Of a stretch of DNA of 64,000 bases, positions 36,179 to 45,968 are shown in pieces. Source of the DNA: Candidatus Eisenbergiella stercoravium (GTDB taxonomy: Bacteria > Bacillota > Clostridia > Lachnospirales > Lachnospiraceae); the NCBI GenBank assembly GCA_019113175.1, contig DXHY01000056.1, positions 45,494 through 109,493 on the forward strand, given 5' to 3'. The number at the start of each line of letters is the position of its first letter. The first letter of the stretch is position 1. The notes under the pieces are model-generated. The model ran no database searches. It had not been told where the DNA came from and saw only the letters and a program-made list of their open reading frames with translations. The position numbers and the translations under genes were made by a program.

Positions 36179-36212
36179 GACAGAGAGGCCTGGGGTCTCT
36201 CTGTCTCTTTTG
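36179..36212 (+). terminator. Terminator after the ADP-ribosylglycohydrolase-family gene
   Basis: GACAGAGAG (36179-36187) pairs with CTCTCTGTC (36197-36205), followed by TCTTTTGT. Confidence 0.75.
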
Positions 36213-36316
36213 TATTTCAGATCCGCACCTTCTTGTAGGAACGGAAGCACTGGAGCCGGACGGGGAAGTATCAATAAAAACAGATATTTCCATGTTCATC
36301 AACGACCTGCCTGACA

Positions 36317-37510
36317 TCATAAAACGGTATCATGCGGGGAATTAATCCTCACATCCTTCATCGTAAGACTTTCCACATCCACACATTCCATTGCGTTTTC
36401 CGCCTCAAGCTCAATATTCTCCAGCATAATATGGCTCATCCTGTGCTCCGGAAGGCCCGCCAGCTGAATTCCGGCCTTCAGGCCCTTTCCCTTTACGCCT
36501 CTGATCACGATGTTGGAAAAATCAGAGGGAGTATCGGCCTTCGGCTCAACCGTGGTGGCGTCATAAAACATGGTGATCTGGAGCGCCTGATCTTCCGTGT
36601 CATTTATTTCGAGGTTTTCAAATCTCACATCCTTTACATAGCCGCCCCGGCCGCGCATGGATTTGATCCGTATTCCCCGCATTGTTTTGCTGATTCTGCA
36701 GTCATGGGCAAAGACGTTTTTCACCCCGCCCGACATGCCGCTTCCGATCACAAGGCCGCCGTGTCCCCCGTTCATGACGCAGTTTCTGATCTCTATGTTT
36801 TCGCAGGGCTTTCCCACCCGCCATCCATCCTCGTTCATGCCGGAATTGATGGCGATGCAGTCGTCTCCGGTGTCAAACGTGCAACCCTCAATGAGGACGT
36901 TCCTGCAGGAATCCGGATTCAGCCCGTCCGTATTCGGCCCGTGGGTGGAAACGGTGACATTCCTGACGGTCACGTTTTCACAATAGACCGGATGGATAGT
37001 CCACTGAGGCCCGTCGATGATCGTGAAGTCTTCCAGCAGCACGTTGCTGCAGCTGACGGGCTGTATGAAGGAAGGGCGCAGCGCCGCAGCTTCCGTCCCG
37101 TAAATCCGCTTTTCAACCGGCACTCCGTTACGTTCTGAATAACAGAGCTCTTCAGCGGCCTGAGCCTGGAGCTTCTTCCAGGGCCACCACGCCTGACCAT
37201 TCCCGATCAGCGTTCCGTTTCCCGTAACAGAGATATTTTCGCATCCATTTGCATAGATAAGCGGTGAATAGTTATAACACTCCATTCCCTCCCAGCGGGT
37301 AAACACAACGGGCAGATAGTCCTCATACCTGTCGCTGAAAATGACGACCGCCCCGTCCTCCAGGTGAAGCTCCGTATTGCTCAACAGATGAATCGGCCCT
37401 GTTGATCTCCATTCTCCGCGCGGGATAACGACCTGTCCGCCCCCTGCTCTGCCACAGGCGTTCACTGCTTCCTGAATGGAAGCATAATCCTGTAAGTAAA
37501 ATTTTTTCAT
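36317..37510 (-). CDS. GH28 family polygalacturonase-like glycosidase
   Basis: This 397-residue right-handed beta-helix enzyme has the GH28 catalytic blocks in order: HGPNTDGLNPDSC, DTGDDCIAINSG, GHGGLVIGSGMSGG and RIKS. Family members hydrolyse polygalacturonan or rhamnogalacturonan. Lack of a signal peptide and the short length point to an intracellular exo-acting form working on imported oligomers. It is convergent with the preceding gene and has a good promoter. It fits the pectin theme of the GH105-like enzyme. Confidence 0.93.
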   Translation of the reverse strand: MKKFYLQDYASIQEAVNACGRAGGGQVVIPRGEWRSTGPIHLLSNTELHLEDGAVVIFSDRYEDYLPVVFTRWEGMECYNYSPLIYANGCENISVTGNGTLIGNGQAWWPWKKLQAQAAEELCYSERNGVPVEKRIYGTEAAALRPSFIQPVSCSNVLLEDFTIIDGPQWTIHPVYCENVTVRNVTVSTHGPNTDGLNPDSCRNVLIEGCTFDTGDDCIAINSGMNEDGWRVGKPCENIEIRNCVMNGGHGGLVIGSGMSGGVKNVFAHDCRISKTMRGIRIKSMRGRGGYVKDVRFENLEINDTEDQALQITMFYDATTVEPKADTPSDFSNIVIRGVKGKGLKAGIQLAGLPEHRMSHIMLENIELEAENAMECVDVESLTMKDVRINSPHDTVL

Positions 37511-37548
37511 CCTGTTTTCCTATCCTTTCTACTGCAGGCTTTCTATTC

Positions 37549-37577
37549 ATCATAACCCGGAAGCCGGCTGTTGTCTA
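37549..37577 (-). promoter_or_regulatory. Promoter of the GH28 gene
   Basis: On the minus strand TAGACA (37577-37572), 17 bases, TATGAT (37554-37549). Confidence 0.65.
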
Positions 37578-37643
37578 TTCCCATCACAACCCTCCTGGGG
37601 ATTTTTTATCCGATCTGATACACTTTCTCCCCTTCGCACGTGG

Positions 37644-37668
37644 TATAATGATTGCGCGAAGCGCAATC
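37644..37668 (+). promoter_or_regulatory. -10 box and palindrome before the histidine kinase
   Basis: TATAAT (37644-37649) is followed at once by GATTGCGC-GAA-GCGCAATC (37650-37668), an 8-bp palindrome at the expected transcription start. It could be an operator. The -35 is weak. Confidence 0.5.
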
Positions 37669-37710
37669 AGACAGAAACTGCAACCCTTACATCACAAATC
37701 GAGGAAGCAC

Positions 37711-38775
37711 ATGAAAATCCTGGTGAATCGAAAAATCAAAGGCCTTTTTATACGTATCCTTCTCGCCCTCATATTCTTTACTCTGATTTCCGTCGTCTGC
37801 ACGTTCCTGCTGCCGGGACACGCGGCGCTGTATGTCCTGCTCTCCTGCACAGGGGCCGGACTTTCCATCCTTGTATTCCTGTATCTGTATTTTCGGGAAC
37901 AGGACAGGATCATGGAGGAAGCCGCCGCGCAGATCAGGGATTATCTTTCAGGAGATACTGATGCCCGGATCTCCTGCGATGAAGAGGGCGGGCTGTACCG
38001 TCTGTTCCATGAGGTCAATTCTCTGGTTTCCATTCTGAACGCTCATGCGGAAAACGAGAAACGGGCGAAGCTCTTCCTGAAGGATACCATTTCAGATATC
38101 TCACATCAGCTGAAAACGCCTCTTGCATCTCTGAATATCTATAACGGAATCCTGCAGGAGGAAACGGCGGATGCGGCGGAGCTCAGGGAATTTACAGAGC
38201 TTTCCGAACAGGAGCTTGACCGGATCGAAAATCTTGTGCAGAATCTTCTGAAAATCACCAGGCTGGATGCGGGAACCATTCTGTTTGAAAAGGCGGATGA
38301 GAACGTCTCCGATATGATGTACAGCGTCAAAAAACATTTTTCCTGGCGGGCAGAGCAGGAGGGAAAGACGCTCTCCCTGTCCGGGGATGAGACAATCACC
38401 CTTTTCTGTGACCGCACCTGGCTGATGGAAGCGGTCAGCAATCTGGTGAAAAACGCGTTTGACCATACCCGGAAGGGATGTACGATCCGTATAGAATGGC
38501 GGGCTTTCGCTTCCATCGTTCAGATTGTGGTTCGTGATGACGGCAGCGGCATCCATCCGGAAGACCTGCCCCATATTTTCAAACGGTTCTATCGAAGCCG
38601 CTTTCCACTGAACGATTCCGCGGACAGGCCTTCCGCAGATGCGCAGGGAATCGGGCTGGGGCTTCCGCTGGCAAAGGCGGTTGTGGAGGCCCATAACGGA
38701 ACCATCGAGGTGGACAGCGAACCGGGAGCCGGAACCGCTTTTACCCTGAATTTTCTGATTCCTGCAAAATTGTAG
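37711..38775 (+). CDS. Sensor histidine kinase without a neighbouring response regulator
   Basis: This 354-residue kinase has two membrane helices (about 12-34 and 38-61), then a HAMP-like segment. The HisKA box is TISDISHQLKTPLASL (His132). The ATPase part has NLVKNAFDHTRKGCTI (N box), VRDDGSGIHPEDLPHIFKRFYR (G1) and GIGLGLPLAKAVVEAHNG (G2). The short loop between the helices is the intramembrane-sensing type paired with ABC exporters. GAGGAAGCAC supports the start at 37711. The usual response-regulator gene upstream is missing. The kinase is followed by the ABC genes. Confidence 0.93.
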   Translation: MKILVNRKIKGLFIRILLALIFFTLISVVCTFLLPGHAALYVLLSCTGAGLSILVFLYLYFREQDRIMEEAAAQIRDYLSGDTDARISCDEEGGLYRLFHEVNSLVSILNAHAENEKRAKLFLKDTISDISHQLKTPLASLNIYNGILQEETADAAELREFTELSEQELDRIENLVQNLLKITRLDAGTILFEKADENVSDMMYSVKKHFSWRAEQEGKTLSLSGDETITLFCDRTWLMEAVSNLVKNAFDHTRKGCTIRIEWRAFASIVQIVVRDDGSGIHPEDLPHIFKRFYRSRFPLNDSADRPSADAQGIGLGLPLAKAVVEAHNGTIEVDSEPGAGTAFTLNFLIPAKL

Positions 38776-38847
38776 GCTTTCTGTCACCTCAGAGTAGGGC
38801 CGGCGTGCTACGCTTTCCTTATCCAAATGAAAAGAGGTGTTATATCC

Positions 38848-39531
38848 ATGGAATTGCTTGAAGTGAAAAATCTTTCCAAAACCTATGGGAGCGGCGAAGC
38901 CGCCGTTCACGCATTAAAGGGAGCATCCTTTCGTGTTCCAAAAGGGGAATACGTCGCCGTTGTGGGGGAGTCCGGCTCCGGAAAAAGCACCCTGCTGAAT
39001 CTGATCGGCGCGCTGGACACTCCCACATCCGGTAAGGTATGGATCGACGGCAGAGATATTTTTTCCATGAAGGAACGCAGCCTGACGGTCTTCCGGCGCA
39101 GAAACATCGGCTTTATTTTCCAGAGCTTTAATCTGATTCCGGAACTGACCGTGGAGCAGAATATCATTTTTCCCCTGCTGCTGGATTACCGGAAGCCGGA
39201 TAAAAAGTATCTGGAAGAGCTGCTGAGCGTTCTGAACCTGAAGGAACGCCGCCGTCATCTGCCCGGCCAGCTCTCCGGCGGACAGCAGCAGAGGGTGGCG
39301 ATCGGCCGGGCCCTGATCACACGTCCGGCGCTGATTCTCGCTGACGAGCCCACAGGAAATCTGGACACGCAGAACACAAGCGAGGTCATTTCCCTTTTAA
39401 AGGAAGCCTCAAGACGTTATGAACAGACCATCCTCATGATCACACACAGCCGCAGCATCGCTCAGACCGCAGACCGTATTCTGCAGGTTTCTGACGGTGT
39501 GCTGACAGATTTCGGGAGGTGCCGCGAATGA
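38848..39531 (+). CDS. ABC transporter ATPase, MacB/LolD-type
   Basis: This 227-residue ATPase has Walker [10 protein letters not shown], signature LSGGQQQR and Walker [13 protein letters not shown], all typical of the MacB/LolD/FtsE group. It pairs with the FtsX-type protein that overlaps it by 4 bases (ATGA). AGAGGTG before 38848 supports this start over the ATG at 38827. The likely function is peptide-antibiotic export or resistance, or envelope stress handling, as usual for kinase-linked members (inference). Confidence 0.94.
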   Translation: MELLEVKNLSKTYGSGEAAVHALKGASFRVPKGEYVAVVGESGSGKSTLLNLIGALDTPTSGKVWIDGRDIFSMKERSLTVFRRRNIGFIFQSFNLIPELTVEQNIIFPLLLDYRKPDKKYLEELLSVLNLKERRRHLPGQLSGGQQQRVAIGRALITRPALILADEPTGNLDTQNTSEVISLLKEASRRYEQTILMITHSRSIAQTADRILQVSDGVLTDFGRCRE

Positions 39532-41336
39532 AAAGCTATCTCAGCCTGATTCCCATTTCAGCCAGGGTACACCGGCGTCAAAACCGGATGACCCTGCTCT
39601 GTATCATTTTTGCCGTATTTCTGGTAACAGCCATATTCAGCACAGCTGAGATGGGCGCAAGAATGGAACAGACAAGACTGGCGCAGAAGCACGGAAGCAT
39701 GTCCTTTCAGCAGATCTTTGACAGCGAGCTGGGGCAGTCGCTTCTGCTGACCGCCGCAGTGCTGTGCCTTCTGATCCTCGCCGCCGGCGTTCTGATGATT
39801 TCAGGAAGCATCAACAGCAGCGTGGCCCAGAGGACGCAGTTTTTTGGAATGATGCGCTGCATCGGGATGAGCCGCAGGCAGATCATCCGTTTTGTCAGAC
39901 TGGAGGCCCTGAACTGGTGCAAAACAGCGGTTCCCATCGGCCTCATTCTGGGAATTCTCTGCTCCTGGGGGCTGTGCGCAGCCCTGCGCTTCCTTGTGAG
40001 GGAAGAATTTTCCCACATTCCCCTTTTCGGCGTCAGCATCATCGGAATCGTAAGCGGTATTGTGGTTGGCGTCATGACGGTTCTGATCGCCGCAGGCGCT
40101 CCGGCGAAGCGTGCCTCGAAGGTGCCTCCTGCCGCCGCGGTTTCCGGCAGTCTGGAAAACAGCAGGGCCGTGCACTCCGTCTCCTCCCATGTGATCCGGA
40201 TCGAAACCTCACTCGGTGTGCATCACGCCGTTTCGTCCAGGAAAAATCTGGTTCTGCTGACCGGCTCCTTCGCCCTCAGCATTATCCTGTTTCTGGGCTT
40301 TTCCGTACTGGTGGATTTTGTCGACTTTCTGATGCCCCAGTCCGCCGCTGCCTCCGACATCGACATTTCCAGCGTTGACGGAACCAATTCCATCAACGCT
40401 CAGTTCCTGGAAACGATTCGAAAGATGAACGGCGTCAAACAGGTCTACGGACGCAGGAGCTTCTTTGACGTGCCTGCGGAGCTTTCCGGTCACACGGACG
40501 CCTCTGTCACGATTGACCTGGTTTCCTTTGACGACTTTGACCTGAAATGCCTGAAAACGGACGGAATGCTCCGGCGCGGCAGCAGCCTTTCCAGGGTGTA
40601 CGGAAACAGCGGTTATGTTCTGGCCACATGGGATAAAAACAGTTCCCTGGAAATTGGCGATACCATCCGCATCGGCTCAGAAACCCTTACCATTGCAGGT
40701 CTGCTGAAATACGATCCCTTCAGCAGCGATGGCCTCACCAGCGGCAGAATCACCCTCATCACCTCCGCAGAGACCTTCGCCCGCCTGACGGGCGTTACGG
40801 ACTACTCTCTCATCATGGTTCAGCTGCGGGGAGATGCGACAGAAGAGGATGTGGCGGCCATCTGCAGCGCTGCAGGAAATGAAGTTATCTTCAGCGATAA
40901 ACGGGAACAGAGCACTTCCGGTACGTATCTGTTCTTCATCGTCTGTGTGTACGGATTTCTTGCCATCATCGCCCTGGTTACCATACTGAACATCATCAAC
41001 AGCATTTCCATGAGCGTATCCGCAAGAATCAGACAGTATGGCAGCATGCGGGCGGTGGGAATGGACGGGCGCCAGATCACGGGAATGATCGCGGCCGAAG
41101 CGTTTACCTATGCCTTCTGGGGATGTGTAACCGGCTGCGCAATCGGTCTTTCCTTCAGCAGGCTGCTCTATGATTTTCTCATCACCGCGCATTTTCCCTA
41201 TGCCTCATGGACGCTGCCTGTCTGGCAACTTACGGTGATCGTTCTCTTTGTCGTGCTGTCGACTGCCCTCGCCTCCTACGCCCCGGCAAGACGGATCCGG
41301 AGAATGGCTGTGACGGAGACGATTAATGAGCTGTGA
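39528..41336 (+). CDS. FtsX-type ABC transporter permease
   Basis: This 602-residue protein has an N-terminal helix (about residues 20-42) and a first FtsX group of three helices (about 70-210, with RTQFFGMMRCIGMSRRQI). A ~200-residue extracytoplasmic domain and a C-terminal FtsX group (VSARIRQYGSMRAVGMDGRQI, then the final ASYAPARRIRRM) complete it. GGGAGGTGCCGCGA and the ATGA overlap fix the start at 39528. It forms the exporter with the ATPase, presumably as 2+2 or 2+1 subunits. Confidence 0.9.
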   Translation: MKSYLSLIPISARVHRRQNRMTLLCIIFAVFLVTAIFSTAEMGARMEQTRLAQKHGSMSFQQIFDSELGQSLLLTAAVLCLLILAAGVLMISGSINSSVAQRTQFFGMMRCIGMSRRQIIRFVRLEALNWCKTAVPIGLILGILCSWGLCAALRFLVREEFSHIPLFGVSIIGIVSGIVVGVMTVLIAAGAPAKRASKVPPAAAVSGSLENSRAVHSVSSHVIRIETSLGVHHAVSSRKNLVLLTGSFALSIILFLGFSVLVDFVDFLMPQSAAASDIDISSVDGTNSINAQFLETIRKMNGVKQVYGRRSFFDVPAELSGHTDASVTIDLVSFDDFDLKCLKTDGMLRRGSSLSRVYGNSGYVLATWDKNSSLEIGDTIRIGSETLTIAGLLKYDPFSSDGLTSGRITLITSAETFARLTGVTDYSLIMVQLRGDATEEDVAAICSAAGNEVIFSDKREQSTSGTYLFFIVCVYGFLAIIALVTILNIINSISMSVSARIRQYGSMRAVGMDGRQITGMIAAEAFTYAFWGCVTGCAIGLSFSRLLYDFLITAHFPYASWTLPVWQLTVIVLFVVLSTALASYAPARRIRRMAVTETINEL

Positions 41337-41355
41337 AGAGATATCGGGAAACAGC

Positions 41356-41384
41356 GGAGCTGATGAAGTCAGCTCCCGATTTCT
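41356..41384 (+). terminator. Terminator of the ABC exporter genes
   Basis: GGAGCTGA (41356-41363) pairs with TCAGCTCC (41369-41376), followed by CGATTTCTTT. Confidence 0.6.
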
Positions 41385-41387
41385 TTA

Positions 41388-41430
41388 TAAAAGGGGCTGA
41401 AAATCGGTATTAACCGACAGCCCCTCTTAA
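41388..41430 (-). terminator. Terminator of the sulfatase operon
   Basis: AGGGGCTG (41392-41399) pairs with CAGCCCCT (41418-41425), with an inner TCGGT/ACCGA stem. On the minus strand TTTTAT follows. Confidence 0.7.
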
Positions 41431-41460
41431 AAATTGTTATAATTTAATTTTATTTCTCTT

Positions 41461-42894
41461 TTAATTATTCAGAATAGCCGCTTCATTTTTCCAATTACCG
41501 GCAAAGCCATCGTTCTGATGTTCCATCCAGGACATTACCCCCTCTTCCAGCATCCCGGCAAATTTTCTGTTTTCCGGAACATCCAGATCCAGTGGATGCA
41601 TCTGCTGAGGATCCGCCGCTGTACAATATAGATATCGTTTCGGATGAGAAACTACATCATATCCCAGTTCCATCACATAAGTATATCCCTGTGTACGCAC
41701 TCCCCTCCATCCAAACGTTTTCGGATCCTTTCCGGCCTGTGCAAAATTCTGTATGAAAATGTCACGTCCAGGACACGCACACAGGTAACTGACACGTTCC
41801 AAATCCTCCTGCTCTGTTGTCAGATACAGTGAACAGTCTTTTCCTTCAACCGTAGAAGGAATCGGTATTTCCAACAGTCCCAGCAATGTAGGAGTCATAT
41901 CCTGACTTGCGATACAGGTACGGCATCGACGTTTTTTATTTCCCGGAATATGTACCACAAAGGGAATATGAATAGACTCTTCGTACCAGACATGCTTTCC
42001 CATCAGGCCATGAGATCCCATCATATCCCCATGGTCTGCCGAAAGCACAACAATCGTATCTTCAAAAAGCCCGCTTTCTTTCAGATAATCAATCAGGCGT
42101 CCAAACTGGTCATCAAGCCCGCTGACCGCCGCATAATATTGACGGGTGATAAGCTTCAGCTCCTCCGGTGTATAATTCATCTGTTCCCCTGTATGATGAT
42201 GAATTTTTTCCAGGCACACATTCTCCTTCAGTTTCACATCAGGATACAGATCCAGATATTTTTGAGGTACCTGATCATACAGGCTATGAGGTGGATTCCA
42301 AGAAACATAAAGAGCAAAAGGCCGTTCCTTTTCCCGAATATTCTGCATATAGTCAATAGCCCTGCTTGTTTCATGCTGCACCGACCACTCGTCCGGACAG
42401 ATCATCTCCGGCGTATCATGCCAATAATGCGGCTTTAAATGAACATCATAGGTTCCATAAGAATACCAGTAATCAAACCCATGCCGCCGTACTCCCGGAG
42501 GTGTAAAAGCGTCCCAATCCCGTGCTCCAGAGACAGGATTCTGGCAATGATTCTGTTCCGGCTCGTCCAGATGCCATTTTCCAATATAAGCAGTCTGATA
42601 TCCTGCCTCCTTCAGCATCTGTCCCACTCCAATTTCTTCATCTCCCAGCCGCATGGATAATCCATTTTTGCAATTAGTAAATATTCCCATTGAAAGCGGG
42701 TATCTGCCTGTCATCAAGCTTGCCCGATGAGGCGTACATACCGGGAATGTACTGAATGCATGATCACAGTATGTAGACTCTCTGCAAAAAGCATCCATAT
42801 TCGGCGTATGCACAGGGTCTGCCTGCGCATAGCCCATGGCATCAGCACGCCACTGATCTGCGAATACAAACAACAGATTTTTCTTTTTTTTCAT
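41461..42894 (-). CDS. Type I sulfatase (Cys-type)
   Basis: This 477-residue cytoplasmic sulfatase has the alkaline-phosphatase-like fold. The N-terminal metal site is FVFADQWRADAMG. The maturation motif is CTPHRASLMTGR (Cys53), of CxPxR type, in which Cys becomes formylglycine. SADHGDMMGSHGLMGKH supplies further metal ligands. In Clostridia the Cys is converted by a radical-SAM maturase, and none is in this window. ATG at 42894 (GAGGTAAAGTG upstream) overlaps the stop of the previous gene by one base. The substrate is probably a sulfated sugar from mucin or glycosaminoglycan (inference). Confidence 0.92.
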   Translation of the reverse strand: MKKKKNLLFVFADQWRADAMGYAQADPVHTPNMDAFCRESTYCDHAFSTFPVCTPHRASLMTGRYPLSMGIFTNCKNGLSMRLGDEEIGVGQMLKEAGYQTAYIGKWHLDEPEQNHCQNPVSGARDWDAFTPPGVRRHGFDYWYSYGTYDVHLKPHYWHDTPEMICPDEWSVQHETSRAIDYMQNIREKERPFALYVSWNPPHSLYDQVPQKYLDLYPDVKLKENVCLEKIHHHTGEQMNYTPEELKLITRQYYAAVSGLDDQFGRLIDYLKESGLFEDTIVVLSADHGDMMGSHGLMGKHVWYEESIHIPFVVHIPGNKKRRCRTCIASQDMTPTLLGLLEIPIPSTVEGKDCSLYLTTEQEDLERVSYLCACPGRDIFIQNFAQAGKDPKTFGWRGVRTQGYTYVMELGYDVVSHPKRYLYCTAADPQQMHPLDLDVPENRKFAGMLEEGVMSWMEHQNDGFAGNWKNEAAILNN

Positions 42895-44084
42895 CACTTT
42901 ACCTCAACTGCTCTGTCCGCTTCTTCGGTCAGCTTTGCTTCATCCAGATCAATTCCGAATCCACTTTTCCATTTTATGTCAATAGGATTCCGGCTGCTGT
43001 CCGTAGCAAGACTGTTAACGCATCGATAGTAGAAATCAGATTCTCCCCGTTTTTCTGTAGCTTCCACCCATCGTGCCCCAAGACCGGATGCCAGCTGCTG
43101 CCAGATCGATGCAGACGGTCCAACCAGGCTGTCGTCCCCGATCATCAGATCCGCTCCAAGTTCACGAATTCGTGCCGCCAGAATGACCGCGTCAATAATA
43201 GATCCTGCAGAATCCGGATGGATATTATAAATACCTCCCATTCCCCGGCAGATCTGATGAATCGAATTTCTGGCCCCGCGCATGGGATAATCCGGAATGA
43301 GCTCCAGAGGTAAAATACGTTTCTGAAGTTCCACCCATTCTGAGATATCCAGAAACGCGGGATCTTCACAGGCATTCAGTCCGGCTTCACACAGTTTTTC
43401 AAGCTGTCCGGCAATCATATCCAGCGAAACCTTACTTTTTTCATCCGGACGGTAGCCGCAATTCACATCTCCTATCAAAAATGTTTCATCAGGCGGACAA
43501 TAGCGGCGCACTGTTCGGATTACATCGCAGTCCAGCTGAACATTTCCAAACAGTTTCACCTTAATATATGCTGCTTTTCCTGCTTTTCTGGCCCACTGAG
43601 TGCTTTCAGCTACTTCATCCATTCTGTCGCTCAGAATCACATGTACACCACAAACCGGGCTGCTTTCCTTTAATCCCAGCAAACGATTTGCCGTAATTTC
43701 CTGAAGCTTACCCCCCAAATCCACCAAGGCCATTTCCAGCATTTCAACCAGTTGTTCAGGCCATTCGCCCTGGTGCCTCCTGTTTTCCAAAACTGCCTGT
43801 CCAACCGACAGTCCAATCAAAATCGCAGCGTCCTTTTGAAACAGTTCCAGACCCGCTTCAGGATTATTCACCGACAGAATACATTCCGCAAACCCGGTAG
43901 TTTTTCCACTGGATATCGCAGCAATTACATGTTGACGGCTGGTCCAGGTAGCACAACTGAATCGCTTCACCGCATAAATATTTTTCAGATAAAACCGTAT
44001 GGAATCCACTGCTCCGGAAATTTGGGCCAGTCTGCCCAAAATTTCCTGACGCTGATTATCGTATGCCTGCATCTTCATTTCCAA
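42894..44084 (-). CDS. Enolase-superfamily enzyme (mandelate racemase-like)
   Basis: This protein of about 396 residues has an N-terminal capping domain and a barrel with YIKVKL (KxK catalytic pair), LIGDVN (metal Asp), NACEDPA (metal Glu) and late NIHPDSAGSI. Such enzymes abstract a proton next to a carboxylate: acid-sugar dehydratases or epimerases. The specificity is open. The first codon is TTG at 44084 or ATG at 44078; AGGGTGA at the end of the permease gene suits TTG. Its place between importer and sulfatase suggests it acts on the imported acid sugar. Confidence 0.8.
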   Translation of the reverse strand: MEMKMQAYDNQRQEILGRLAQISGAVDSIRFYLKNIYAVKRFSCATWTSRQHVIAAISSGKTTGFAECILSVNNPEAGLELFQKDAAILIGLSVGQAVLENRRHQGEWPEQLVEMLEMALVDLGGKLQEITANRLLGLKESSPVCGVHVILSDRMDEVAESTQWARKAGKAAYIKVKLFGNVQLDCDVIRTVRRYCPPDETFLIGDVNCGYRPDEKSKVSLDMIAGQLEKLCEAGLNACEDPAFLDISEWVELQKRILPLELIPDYPMRGARNSIHQICRGMGGIYNIHPDSAGSIIDAVILAARIRELGADLMIGDDSLVGPSASIWQQLASGLGARWVEATEKRGESDFYYRCVNSLATDSSRNPIDIKWKSGFGIDLDEAKLTEEADRAVEVK

Positions 44085-44091
44085 TTGAGCA

Positions 44092-44982
44092 TCACCCTTT
44101 CACGCCGCCTGTTAATCCACCGACGATATATTTGCTTAACAATACATACAAGATGAATGTAGGCAAAAATACAATGATTACTGAAGCAAACAGCCCACTC
44201 CAGTCACCGCTGTACTGCATTCCGTTGATCATGGAAAACAGCCCTAAAGCTACCGGACGCAGCTTTTCAGAATTAACAAACATCAGGGACAGGAAATATT
44301 CATTCCAGATATTGATAAAATTGAAGATAGTAACAGTCACTAATCCCCCCTGTGCCATCGGGAATACAATTTTCCAGAATGTACGAATCGGATGGCAGCC
44401 ATCAATTGCAGCTGCTTCTTCATATGATCTGGAAATATTTTCAAAATATGCCATCAGGAATATGGTGGTGTACGGAATTTTAGTTGATACAAACAGCACA
44501 ATCAAAACTATACGGTTTGTCATTTCTTCCCGCAGAAGTCCTGCACGGGCTACAATCATATACAGGGGAATGATTACCATAATTACTGGAACGCCTGTAG
44601 TTGCCGCCAGAGCAGTTTTGATAATTTTGGAACCGAAAAAATCAAATCGCTGCAGTACATAGGAATACGGAGCACAGATTACAATTAACAGTACACAGGA
44701 TACCACTGCATAAATTAAAGAATTCAGGAAAAAAATCGATACATTTGACGAAACCCATGCTCTGGAATAATTTTCGAAATGCACACCACTACTGAATTCA
44801 AATATTGTTCCTTTAAAAATATCGGCAGGAGTAGAAAGACTGGCGGCAATTACCCAAATCAAAATCACAGCAGTAAAGCCTACCCAGGTAACAAGTATCA
44901 GATATCCCGGAACAAGAGCAAGCTCCTTTTTAAGGCTGAATCTTTCTCCCGTTTTCAATTCTTTCTTCTTTTTCTTCAGCAC
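44092..44982 (-). CDS. Carbohydrate ABC transporter permease, MalG-type
   Basis: This 296-residue membrane protein has a Lys-rich start, six predicted helices, the EAA loop YEEAAAIDGCHPIRTFWKIVFPM and the C-terminus SKYIVGGLTGGVKG. AAGGAGGTCCGCC stands before a GTG start. It partners the MalF-type permease 11 bases upstream. Confidence 0.92.
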   Translation of the reverse strand: MLKKKKKELKTGERFSLKKELALVPGYLILVTWVGFTAVILIWVIAASLSTPADIFKGTIFEFSSGVHFENYSRAWVSSNVSIFFLNSLIYAVVSCVLLIVICAPYSYVLQRFDFFGSKIIKTALAATTGVPVIMVIIPLYMIVARAGLLREEMTNRIVLIVLFVSTKIPYTTIFLMAYFENISRSYEEAAAIDGCHPIRTFWKIVFPMAQGGLVTVTIFNFINIWNEYFLSLMFVNSEKLRPVALGLFSMINGMQYSGDWSGLFASVIIVFLPTFILYVLLSKYIVGGLTGGVKG

Positions 44983-44993
44983 GGCGGACCTCC

Positions 44994-45902
44994 TTAAAAT
45001 TCCAGATCATCATTCTTAATCATGCGGTTTACCAGGGTAAATACCAATACGATAAACAGACAAAGCATTACACCAATGGCAGCCGCAGTACCAGCATCCC
45101 TCACTACGTCTCCGGTATTTTCCGCTCCAAACAGTTTGTCATACATATAAATCATCGGCACAATAGTAGAAGTATCTGCTGTAATCGGAGAAAATAGTTT
45201 GGACCAGATGAAAAATCCGGATACACTGATTGACCACATAATAATGTTTGTACGCAGTATTCCTCTGAGCAGCGGAAGGGTGATATAAAAGAACTGTCCT
45301 ACTTTGCCTGCTCCGTCAATACTGGCAGCTTCATAATAATCATTTCCAATTCTTTCAATACCGCTGATCCAGATCAGCATAAAATGTCCAATCATTCCAA
45401 AGCAGTATGAAATCAGCAGCGCCCAAAATTTATGATCTGAATCCAGCCATTGAATATTGGCCAAAAAGTCCAGATGAAGTGCTTTAAACAGATTTGTCAG
45501 AAATCCATAGGAAGAATTAAATACATATTGAATCCACATGGTCGCCATGGCGACGGCGCTGATAACATTGGGGAGGTAGATTGCCGCCTGAAAAAAGCCG
45601 CGTCCACGTACTCCGCTTTTTAGAATCACCGCCAGCAGCAATGAAACTCCCAATGTAATAATGCCCCCAATTAAGAATATTTTGAACAGATTTACCCATG
45701 ATGTACGATACAATGGAGTCTGCAGCAGACTAATATAATTTCCAATTCCATTAAAGGACCATTTATCCATTGAATCTGTAATCTCCTGAATGGAGAAAAA
45801 GCTCATGATCACAGTGCGGATAATCGGGTAAATGAATGTTGCAGCAAAAATTAACGTTGCGGGCACCGAAAATGCAATAATCATGCTTCGATTTCTTTTC
45901 AT
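44994..45902 (-). CDS. Carbohydrate ABC transporter permease, MalF-type
   Basis: This 302-residue CUT1 permease has helix 1 IIAFSVPATLIFAATFIYPI, six helices in all and the EAA loop YYEAASIDGAGKVGQFFYITLPL. AAAGGGATCGAGC precedes the ATG. It is located after the binding protein, from which it is separated by a hairpin. Confidence 0.92.
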   Translation of the reverse strand: MKRNRSMIIAFSVPATLIFAATFIYPIIRTVIMSFFSIQEITDSMDKWSFNGIGNYISLLQTPLYRTSWVNLFKIFLIGGIITLGVSLLLAVILKSGVRGRGFFQAAIYLPNVISAVAMATMWIQYVFNSSYGFLTNLFKALHLDFLANIQWLDSDHKFWALLISYCFGMIGHFMLIWISGIERIGNDYYEAASIDGAGKVGQFFYITLPLLRGILRTNIIMWSISVSGFFIWSKLFSPITADTSTIVPMIYMYDKLFGAENTGDVVRDAGTAAAIGVMLCLFIVLVFTLVNRMIKNDDLEF

Positions 45903-45928
45903 GCTCGATCCCTTTCTTTGATAAATGG

Positions 45929-45950
45929 CGGACAGCCAAAGAGCTGTCCG
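45929..45950 (-). repeat. Intercistronic hairpin after the binding-protein gene
   Basis: CGGACAGC (45929-45936) pairs with GCTGTCCG (45943-45950), 19 bases beyond the binding-protein stop, without a T-run. Confidence 0.6.
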
Positions 45951-45968
45951 TCATATTTTGTTAATATA

